The notes beneath the pieces are model-generated. The model saw only the letters and a list, made by a program, of their open reading frames with translations. It was not told the DNA's origin and did not search any database. Both the position numbers and the translations under genes were made by a program. Of a DNA stretch of 64,000 nucleotides, positions 25,346 to 33,500 are shown one piece after another. Within the stretch, counting starts at the first letter, position 1. Every line of letters begins with the position of its first letter. The stretch is from CAIYUC01 sp963682005 (GTDB taxonomy: Bacteria; Bacteroidota; Bacteroidia; Bacteroidales; FEN-979). The DNA lies in NCBI GenBank assembly GCA_963682005.1, contig OY820914.1, positions 4,340,001 through 4,404,000 of the forward strand, given 5' to 3'.

Positions 25346-25516
25346 TCATGCCTTCCTTCTGAGTATCCAATTTGCTGCATGACCACCACCCCAACTACAT
25401 GGAGGAAAGGTTTCTCCTTTTGAAAGAGGAATCTCGTTTGTGGTGTGTGCGCTGCAATAGTAAACTCCACTAGTCTGACAGATTTCGCCTGTTTTACCTG
25501 ATGTTGTAGTACTCAT
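25346..25516 (-). CDS. 56-residue YjzC-like small Cys protein
   Basis: Short gene read from ATG 25516 to TGA 25346. The protein carries T-S-G-K-T-G-E-I-C near the start, S-G-V-Y-Y-C-S-A-H, then I-P-L-S-K-G-E-T-F-P-P-C and W-I-L-R-R-K-A at the end. The spacing G-x-Y-x-C ... G-x-x-F-P-P-C is that of YjzC-like small zinc-binding-looking proteins as I recall them. Cytoplasmic, no signal peptide. Stands alone between the secreted-protein operon and a 425-bp gap, and is followed by a hairpin. Function unknown in the family. Confidence 0.75.
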   Translation of the reverse strand: MSTTTSGKTGEICQTSGVYYCSAHTTNEIPLSKGETFPPCSWGGGHAANWILRRKA

Positions 25517-25664
25517 ATCTATAGAATTAAATTCAAAATATTTCCCAATCTAAGGCATGGGAATTTAGCCTATTTAATGTAATTTCCAAAATGACAAGTT
25601 TTCGAAATTTTTACATGCATTTCAATATTCATAAAATGAGGACGATCTTGAAGAGATACTAAAT

Positions 25665-25817
25665 TTGAAAATTACAAATTAATAGTTACCAGGAATGGAC
25701 AATTTTAGGCAATTAAACTAAGCCTTTTTAAGGCAATTTCTCAGGGGTTAATCAGATATTAAATTGAATATCTGCATAATAGATTATTAATCAGGAAGGA
25801 ATTGTGGAATCCAAAAT
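25665..25817 (+). repeat. Interspersed intergenic repeat, copy A
   Basis: One of three related non-coding stretches. Shared landmarks in order on the plus strand: attacaaattaata, an aattttaggc-like box, a gcctttttaaggc-like box, an aatcagga(g)ga box and ggaatccaaaa. Copy A also holds a perfect palindrome agatatt-aaattg-aatatct. It lies in the 25517-25941 gap, where I see no gene. Confidence 0.55.
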
Positions 25818-25941
25818 ATCCTACGTCAGCATTTCCTGTGAAGGATAAACAATGAATTTTACCAATGTACAAAAAAGAGAATCAGCAACGCGGTGGTCTT
25901 TGTACGAAAAACTATAAAAAATGTAGTGCAAATGAATAATT

Positions 25942-26907
25942 CTAATCACAAATACATCTAATTGATTCACCGGTACTTACCGGATTATGACTACGTTCAA
26001 TTGTTTGATCATTCGTGGTTATGGTTCGCTCCCATGCTCTGGGGGGATAAGTCAATGTAGAAGTCCAGAGCTTAGTAAGAGTGGCAACTGAACTGAAATA
26101 ATTGCCAATGTTATAGATATAGCAACCACCTGGTAAAGCTGTAAACCCACTTGAATTTGTAGCTCCAGTATTTGGACTTGCCCAGTGTGTGAACCCTATT
26201 TCTTTCAATTTGCCTCCAACGTCAGTACCTGATACTCCATAATCATTGCAGTTGACTGTATTATCAATAAACATGGTCAAACTACACCATTCCGCATCAG
26301 ACGGTATATGCCAACCTGTTGGACAAACTCCTTGTACACCACTTGGGATATTGTTACTTGAAGCGGCATAATTCATCATTTCATCCCATTGATACAACCC
26401 CCCATATATATTGCAATTTGATTCAAGATCATTATAACAGTATTTCTCAATAATACTGTTGTTTTGTTGCTGTTGCGAAGGATCTATCTTTATCCCCATA
26501 TTCATGTTTTGGGCGAGCCAACATTGAGTGCCGATAAGTATAGTATTATAAATTTTACCATCCCTATTATCAGTCATTGGACTCCCGCACATCCATAAGC
26601 TTGCAGGTATTATTGTGCCAGGTCCATAAGCCAACTCTCTCCATCGATTTTCTGAACTAATATAGATATAGATTTTGTCATCGGTTGTACAATAAACCGA
26701 TAATCCATTTGCTGGATTTGGAAGAATAATAATCTGTAATTGTGTCAATCGGGGGATAAGTACTCCCTTTATAGAAGATTTCAAGTCAAGTATGGCTGAA
26801 GGATCAGGCTGACTAGCATCATTGCTAATACTCACTTGTGCAAAAAGAAGGTATGGTAATAAAGATAAAAATACTCCTTCAACAAAAATTATTCCAAAAT
26901 ATTTCAT
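25942..26907 (-). CDS. Secreted FISUMP-domain protein
   Basis: 321 residues with signal peptide (about 1-24, ends L-L-F-A-Q). After a short beta segment (A-I-L-D-L-K-S-S-I-K-G-V-L-I-P-R-L) comes a Fibrobacter succinogenes major paralogous (FISUMP) domain: G-T-Q-C-W-L-A-Q-N-M-N, Y-G-G-L-Y-Q-W-D-E-M-M, C-P-T-G-W-H-I-P-S-D-A-E-W, and G-E-S-I-R-C-I at the end. FISUMP domains are found on surface proteins of Bacteroidetes and Fibrobacteres; the biochemical role is unknown. No sorting domain. It shares the domain type with the 30589-35295 gene. Confidence 0.85.
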   Translation of the reverse strand: MKYFGIIFVEGVFLSLLPYLLFAQVSISNDASQPDPSAILDLKSSIKGVLIPRLTQLQIIILPNPANGLSVYCTTDDKIYIYISSENRWRELAYGPGTIIPASLWMCGSPMTDNRDGKIYNTILIGTQCWLAQNMNMGIKIDPSQQQQNNSIIEKYCYNDLESNCNIYGGLYQWDEMMNYAASSNNIPSGVQGVCPTGWHIPSDAEWCSLTMFIDNTVNCNDYGVSGTDVGGKLKEIGFTHWASPNTGATNSSGFTALPGGCYIYNIGNYFSSVATLTKLWTSTLTYPPRAWERTITTNDQTIERSHNPVSTGESIRCICD

Positions 26908-26958
26908 AATTATATGAACCTGATCAATTCAATAAAAGTACAACATTTTTCTCTTATG

Positions 26959-28343
26959 CCTGATTTCACTAACTTCACCGTTCATTTCAACTAACACCCG
27001 ATGGATGCAGATTTTGACATCAGGTACACCGATCGTCCGATCACTCCATTCGGAGGTCTGACAACCGTAAAGAACTTCTATCAGAACAGCGGACTTCAGG
27101 ACGTGATCTCCTCGTTACCATTGCCTCAGCCAGGCTCTAACAGGGGATATGATCCCGTGGATATCATCGAAGGTTTTCTGGTCAGTGTTATCCTTGGAGC
27201 ACGCCGTTTGGCCCATGCCGGACTGCTTAGACACGATAAAGTAGTCAGCGAGATGTTTGGTTGGTCTAAAGGAATGGCAAGTGAAAGCACGTTTAGCCGA
27301 TTTTTTAAAAAGTTTGATGTCGAGTTAAACGATGAGGTTTTTATCGAACTTAACCGTTGGTGGTTTACCAAACTCAAGGTAAAATACCACACAGTGGATA
27401 TCGATTCTACTGTCATTACCCGTTACGGCAATCAGGAAGGTGTTGAAGTGGGCTATAATCCAAGAAAGCCAGGTCGTGGTTCTCATCATCCTTTAATCGC
27501 TTTTGCAGATGAAGCCAAAATGGTAATACAGTCATGGATGCGCACTGGCGACAGCGTCAGCAGTACAGACATCAAAGATTTTATCACGATGTTGCTTAAA
27601 ACCCTGGACAAATCGAACATAGGATTGGTCAGAGCAGACAGTGGCTTCTTTAGTGAAACAACGTTGGACATTCTCGAGGAAAACGAACTGAAGTATATTG
27701 TTGCAGCAAAAATGTATGCAGGCTTGGTCCGGAACATCTTCGAAGCGGATAGCTGGGTTTCGTATTCCGACGGAATAGACATGTGTTCCATTGAATGCAA
27801 GTTAACGGGTTGGGATCATGCCCGCAGGGTAGTGGTTGTCCGAAAAAGCAAAAGCAAATATCAAAACTGCGGCGGCAAGTCTTTGTTTGAGGAATACGAT
27901 GAGTTTTCCAACTACCTCTATTCGGCGTTCGTAACGAATCTGGAACTGGCCGATCCCCTTATCTGGGAACTCTACCGCCATAGGGCCGAAGCTGAAACTC
28001 AAATCAGAGAACTGAAAGAGAGTTACGGCCTTGACGGTTTTTGCTGTGAAGATTTTGGTGCCACCGAAGCAGCCTTTCGCTGGGTATGTGTAGCGTATAA
28101 TCTGATGAGTCTATACAAGATCGCTTTGATAAATTCCAAGCATGATCCGACTTTGGCAACCCTGAAGTTCCAATGCATTGCAATAGCGAGTTACCTTGTC
28201 AGACATAGCAGAAAAACGACTTTAGTGATGTCAGTGAATGATCGACGAAGGGCCTTTTTCGACGGGTTGTTTCAAAAAATTGAAAATATCACGCCCAAAT
28301 CGAAATTTTTGTTGAAGAAAAAGTTTCTAATGAATTAATCAGG
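26959..28343 (+). mobile_element. IS1380 family insertion sequence, intact
   Basis: The transposase gene is bounded by short inverted ends CCTGATT (26959-26965) and AATCAGG (28337-28343), flanked by ATG on both sides (26956-26958 and 28344-28346) as a possible 3-bp target duplication. The transposase stop codon overlaps the right end. Total 1385 bp. Inverted repeats are short, so boundaries are moderately supported. It lands just upstream of the FISUMP gene and about 130 bp from a decayed IS4-type transposase. Confidence 0.7.
27001..28338 (+). CDS. IS1380 family DDE transposase
   Basis: 445 residues, full length for the family. N-terminal T-P-F-G-G-L and helix-turn-helix-like region; catalytic triad candidates are Asp in V-D-I-D-S-T (near 133), Asp in V-R-A-D-S-G-F (near 213), and Glu in R-A-E-A-E-T-Q-I-R-E-L (near 330). 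The C-terminal region reads W-V-C-V-A-Y-N-L-M-S-L-Y. Reading frame uninterrupted, so probably an active or recent insertion. Confidence 0.93.
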   Translation: MDADFDIRYTDRPITPFGGLTTVKNFYQNSGLQDVISSLPLPQPGSNRGYDPVDIIEGFLVSVILGARRLAHAGLLRHDKVVSEMFGWSKGMASESTFSRFFKKFDVELNDEVFIELNRWWFTKLKVKYHTVDIDSTVITRYGNQEGVEVGYNPRKPGRGSHHPLIAFADEAKMVIQSWMRTGDSVSSTDIKDFITMLLKTLDKSNIGLVRADSGFFSETTLDILEENELKYIVAAKMYAGLVRNIFEADSWVSYSDGIDMCSIECKLTGWDHARRVVVVRKSKSKYQNCGGKSLFEEYDEFSNYLYSAFVTNLELADPLIWELYRHRAEAETQIRELKESYGLDGFCCEDFGATEAAFRWVCVAYNLMSLYKIALINSKHDPTLATLKFQCIAIASYLVRHSRKTTLVMSVNDRRRAFFDGLFQKIENITPKSKFLLKKKFLMN

Positions 28344-28469
28344 ATGAATCAATAATTTCTACTATCAAAAATATTATTCAGTCTTTGAAATCTTGGTAAT
28401 ATTGGTTTTTATCATAAAATAGCTACGTCCCGATATGAACGGGTTTATAGTTTGGATGAAAATCAGACT

Positions 28470-28735
28470 ATGAATCAAGGCAAATATGTTTTTGCCAATT
28501 GTAGGAACCAGAAGCTGCGTTTGATGTTTGGTAAGCTAAGTGGCTGAGAAAGCCTGAGTGTCCTTGTTTCGGGGATAAATGCGAACAGAAGGAAGTCATT
28601 TAATTTAGGACTTGGAAGCAGTGTGAACAAATCAAACATGGCAAAATCGAATAAAAACTGAAATTGGTAGAACTTTACATCATTCGCACATGATTTTATT
28701 GAGAAAGCGAAGAGGGTATTATGTGTTGTTCAGCA
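28470..28735 (+). pseudogene. Decayed IS4-type (DUF4372) transposase N-terminus
   Basis: Read in one frame from ATG 28470: M-N-Q-G-K-Y-V-F-A, an apparent deletion, R-N-Q-K-L-R-L-M-F-G-K-L-S-G, a stop, then E-S-L-S-V-L-V-S and F-N-L-G-L-G-S-S-V-N-K-S-N-M-A-K-S-N, another stop, and a frameshifted F-A-H-D-F-I-E-K-A. This matches the N-terminal order of DUF4372/IS4 transposases (M-N-Q-G-K-Y-V-F ... C-W-N-Q-M ... L-S-x-R-E-S-L ... G-F-G-K-x-V-x-x-S-N-L). Everything downstream is lost at the S74-protein gene. Inactive remnant. Confidence 0.75.
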
Positions 28736-30367
28736 TCACCTTTCTGCCGTTTTATCAAGTTGTTTTTTAAACTCGTCCATTTCCTTTTGCAGTGCTTCGA
28801 GTTTAATTTGCAACTCAACGATTAATTTCTCCTGAGACGTACATTTTATATTAAGTTCCTGAACTGCTTTAACTAAAGGGACAGTAAACTCTGCATAACG
28901 CAACCCATACAAATCACTCTTGTTTTTAGGTTTATCAACGCCACTGAAATTAAACTCACATTCGGACGCGGCTTTTTCCACTTCCTGGGCAATGAAACCC
29001 GTTTGCAAATTAATATTTTCTTCAAAATCCTTGTCGGCCATGCTTGAAACAGTATTTAATAATGTACCAAACGCTTCCTGATCTAGGTAATATGTGACAG
29101 GTCGAAGTTTCATAATGAAAGTCAGACCCGGAACGGTTTCAGTTATTTCTTTTTTACATCGTGCATCAGAAATATTTGTCCAACCTGCAAATCCACCAAT
29201 GCTTGTAACATTGCTATTCCCAATTCTAACCTGGTTACTTGCTGTGATATTTGCATTGTACCCTAGTGCAGTTGAATTTGAATATGAAGCTCCATTGTAA
29301 AATGCCCCATGACCCAACGCGGTATTATTATATCCAGAATTATTGGAATATAGCGATTGAAAACCATTTGCCGTATTAAAATAGCCGGTTGTATTATTAA
29401 ACAGTGCACCACTTCCACTTGAAGCATTCTCAGCTCCGGAGGTATTCTTTTTAAGAGCATCAACTCCGATAGCCGTGTTGCTTTGTCCGGAAGTGTTCGA
29501 ATTTAATGCCAGATATCCGCATGCAGTATTGCAGCATCCTGTATTTGAATAAAGTGAATAAGAACCAATGCCGGTACAATTTCCACTGACTGTATTATTA
29601 TATCCTGATTGAAAGCCAAGGAATAATGAACCTGAGGGTTCGATTGTCCCGGCTTTTTGGTTATTCACCCTGAAATTTAATGCAGCATTATCAGTGGTTC
29701 CTAAAAAACTTGTCGAGGGGTTGGTGCCGGAATTACCTGAAAGTGACCACACACTGCTATAAATATAACTCGGGGTCCAGGAGCTCCCATTCCATTGCAG
29801 AATCTGATTTGTAGCAGGGGCATTTGTTGAAACATCCTGTCCTTGAAGTTTAACTACGGATAGATTTGTAGCACCGACAGCATCACCAGAATGAGTTGCA
29901 TTTTGAGCAGTATTGCTTATTGTGTAATCAGTAATATCAATTCCCGGCCCGGCATTATAATTTACTCCTGAAGACTTAGCAAATAAAGAATAGGGTACAG
30001 AAAGCAGTTGTGAAATACCCATTAATTGGTAATTTTGGCCTCCCAAGGGATCCATTTCAGTCTTTATATAATAACTATCGCTTCCCCAGTTAATGTCATT
30101 GAAAGTTCCGGAAATTACCGTACCGTTACCAATTTGCAAAGTGGCCAAACCAAATTGATTGGTTGTGACCAGATGTATTTCACAATTAACCACTGTACCA
30201 CTAACCGTTCCCTCTAAAATGCTTATTCGTAAACTGATACTTTGATTGACAATCAAATTCCCAGCATCATCTCTTGCAACAAACTGATAATTGAATGCCT
30301 CAGGTGACTGAGCCCTGTTAACCAACGTGAAGGTTAAAATAAGGAATAGAAAAAATAACTTTTTCAT
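28736..30367 (-). CDS. Secreted S74 chaperone-domain protein with YadA-like repeats
   Basis: 543 residues with signal peptide (1-19, ends N-R-A-Q). The middle (about 250-390) has head-type repeats of trimeric adhesins or fibres (G-x-x-S-L-Y-x-N-T-G, N-T-A-x-G-x-x-A-L, N-N-T-A-L-G). The C-terminus is a peptidase S74/intramolecular chaperone domain: S-D-A-R-C-K-K-E-I near 395 with the Ser-containing cleavage site, G-F-I-A-Q-E-V-E-K, Y-A-E-F-T-V-P-L-V-K-A-V-Q-E-L, then a terminal coiled coil. Such proteins form trimeric fibres and self-cleave. No T9SS sorting domain. Confidence 0.85.
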   Translation of the reverse strand: MKKLFFLFLILTFTLVNRAQSPEAFNYQFVARDDAGNLIVNQSISLRISILEGTVSGTVVNCEIHLVTTNQFGLATLQIGNGTVISGTFNDINWGSDSYYIKTEMDPLGGQNYQLMGISQLLSVPYSLFAKSSGVNYNAGPGIDITDYTISNTAQNATHSGDAVGATNLSVVKLQGQDVSTNAPATNQILQWNGSSWTPSYIYSSVWSLSGNSGTNPSTSFLGTTDNAALNFRVNNQKAGTIEPSGSLFLGFQSGYNNTVSGNCTGIGSYSLYSNTGCCNTACGYLALNSNTSGQSNTAIGVDALKKNTSGAENASSGSGALFNNTTGYFNTANGFQSLYSNNSGYNNTALGHGAFYNGASYSNSTALGYNANITASNQVRIGNSNVTSIGGFAGWTNISDARCKKEITETVPGLTFIMKLRPVTYYLDQEAFGTLLNTVSSMADKDFEENINLQTGFIAQEVEKAASECEFNFSGVDKPKNKSDLYGLRYAEFTVPLVKAVQELNIKCTSQEKLIVELQIKLEALQKEMDEFKKQLDKTAER

Positions 30368-30588
30368 AAGTCATGATTTAAAGAATGTGATACTAATCCG
30401 TTTTGAAAAATTTGTTAATCACAATTAATACTTGAAATCAATGAATTTTACTTCAGTCCCTAGCATTCAGCACCTTACCCATCAGATCATGATAAAATAG
30501 TCTTATCATACCGGGAATCACATGCTTTCGTTTAACGTCTCTTATGACCTGACTTTTAACTACTTATTTTCCATTTTATCCACTCCTC

Positions 30589-33500
30589 TTATTCAAGACT
30601 AACAATTCGTGTTGTAAAATATTTATTTCCGGCAACAACCTTAACAATGTAAACACCGGGGCTGAACGGAAAATCTACCTGGACGGTTCCGGTCATCAAT
30701 TTCATCTTTACGTACAATTGTTGCCCGAGCATGTCATATAAACTGATCATTGCCTGTTCACCGTTCATACCGGGGAGTTCAAGATTCAACACTGAATGAT
30801 TGAAATAGGCTTTACCTGTAACGACAGAAGGCGAAATGTTGATGCCAAGCATATCCTCTTCAATGCCACCACCACCGCCACCATTGTCATTCCTGATGCA
30901 ACGGATTGGCACTCCGCACGATTTAATTGTTGCATAAATTGTCGCTCCGTTACTATGACTGAAATAATTTAATCCTGAATACCAAGGACCCCCATAATAT
31001 TGTTGGCTCGGGGTCCAAAAATTACCTCCGATTACACCACGGTCATGCAATGTTCCATCTGATTCATCAAGCCAACCTCCTGCATGCAATTTTAAAACAG
31101 ATGCGAAGCCGGCACCTAATGGTCCCCATGTGCTGCCAACCCAGCTCCATTCAGTAGTTGTCGGTATTCTCCAGTTACATCCGAACTCAATTGAACAAGG
31201 GTCATTGATGGCTTGCCAGTTACTATTCTCGGTATTATTATTCATTGGCCAGGGATTTGGATCGGGTGTAAGCGTACTGGTCGGGGAATCCCACTTATAT
31301 CCTTGCTGCCGGTTAAATTGCCAGTACCAGCCGGCCGGTTCATCCTCCGTGTCCCAAGGTCCGGAAGCATGATATTGTGCTCCCAGGTTTTGAGCGATCC
31401 AGCATTTTGTTACACCGGACATATTTATCAGGGTTGTATTATAATTGACTAATTTATCAACCGGAGCTACATTACCCTGTTGATGGTATTTTGTCATCGT
31501 ATTTCCGCAAGAGAAGGAATTGACCGTTATGGTCAGCAGGTTATATGCTGCTCCACCGCAACTATTGGTGATCGTTGCAGAAAGTATCCCTGACGTGGCA
31601 CAGGGTCCGAAGTAAAGGTCAGCCCACGGTTGATTATTCTGAACGATAATGACATCGTTTCCGGTGAACTGCCAGAAGTAGTTCGTAGCATAGGGTACCG
31701 GCGGTATTGAATAATGTATAGGCCCTGTCGCCTGGGATACAGTTGATGGCCCTGAAACGTGACCAACCGGTCCGGGTATTGTGACAACATTGACATATTC
31801 TGTACCTACGGAGACCGATCCGCAACTATTGGTTGCAGTTACGGTATAAATTCCGGCATTTGAAAATCCGATATCCGGTATCGATGGATTTTGCAGATTG
31901 GAGGTAAAACCGGCAGGTCCGCTCCAACTCCATGAAATGACATCTGTTCCGGTGGCGGTTAGGTGCAATGTGGCTCTGAAACAAACCGGGTTTGGTGTTG
32001 CCGTAGCTGTGACAAAATGAGGTAAAAGATTGACCACTACTGGAAGTGTAGCCACAGGAGGAGCTGATCCGCAATTATTACTTACAATCAACATATATTT
32101 TCCGGCTCCGAAAAGTGTAATATGCGGAATCACCGGACTCTGGAGGTTGGCTGTAAATCCATTTGGCCCAGACCAGGCCCAGGATGATCCATTCGTTGCA
32201 GAACCTGTCAGGGTTAGCGGCTGGCCTTCGCAAATCGGGTTCGGAGACGCCACGGCTGTTACATTGGCCGGCAAAGGATTAACAACCACAGGCAATGTAT
32301 AGGCCGGGGGAGATGAACCGTTGCTGTTACTGGCAATTAAGGTATACACACCGGCATTTGCCATCGTTACATTTGCAATGATTGGATTTTGCAGATTTGA
32401 AGTAAATCCGTTTGGTCCAGTCCAACTCCACGCTGTAACACATGTTGCATTTCCGGTCAAATACAATGTACTTCCTTCGCATAAAGGATTTGGAGAGGCA
32501 TTTGCAGTTACACTGCCCGGTACCCTGGCCTCCCTGATACATCTTACCGAATAGCCAAAGGACTTCGGATTCTGCCCCAAAACAATATTGCCTGAAAAGA
32601 CAATAATATCTCCATAAGTGGAACTGGCCTGAGTGCTGCTGTATAAGCCTCCGCCTGATCCGCGATCGTACAATGTCCCGTACATGTAAAGATGGCCGGC
32701 AGAATGGATTTTTAAGGCAGAGTTCCACATATCAGTCCCGCTGTTCCAGCCTCCGGTTGTCTTTACGCTGGTCCATTCGGAAAAGGTGGGTAACCGCCAT
32801 CCGTTTCCAAGTTCGATAGCGCACGGATCATTAATGATCTGCCAGTCCATGTTCTCGTTGATCGATGTGATCGTCCATGCAGGGGTTACAGTGGTTCCGT
32901 CATGCTTAAACCCCTGTTTACGGTTGAACTGCCAGTACCAGCCTGCAGATGCCTCGGTCGCATCATAATATGAAGAAGCCTGGTGAGTGGCCCCGAGGTT
33001 GCTGGTGATCCAGCATTTAGACAGTGCTCCGGGTACATCAGCCACAGTTCCATACGTTACTGTTTTATCTAACGGGGCAACACCTCCGGTCACATAATGT
33101 GATATCGTTATATCTCCTCCGCATGGTGAGCAGCAATCAGCAACCGTTACATAATAGGTTGAAACAGGAAGAGCTGATCCGTATGCATTGCTTGCAATTA
33201 ACGTATAGACCCCAGTCCCTCCATATGTAATATTTGCAATCACAGGGTTTTGTAAGTTGGAAGTAAACCCATTGGGTCCCGTCCAGCTCCATGAAGTGGC
33301 TCCTGTTGCACTCCCGGTCAGGGTCAAGTTATCGCCGGCACAAACCGGGTTAGGTGTGGCAAGAGCAATTACGGAGGTTGGAACCAGGACTTCTCTTACA
33401 CATCTTGCCGAATAGCCAAAAGTCTTTGGATTCTGCCCCAACACCAAATTGCCTGAAAATACAATAATATCTCCATATGTGGCACTGGCCTGCGTACTGC

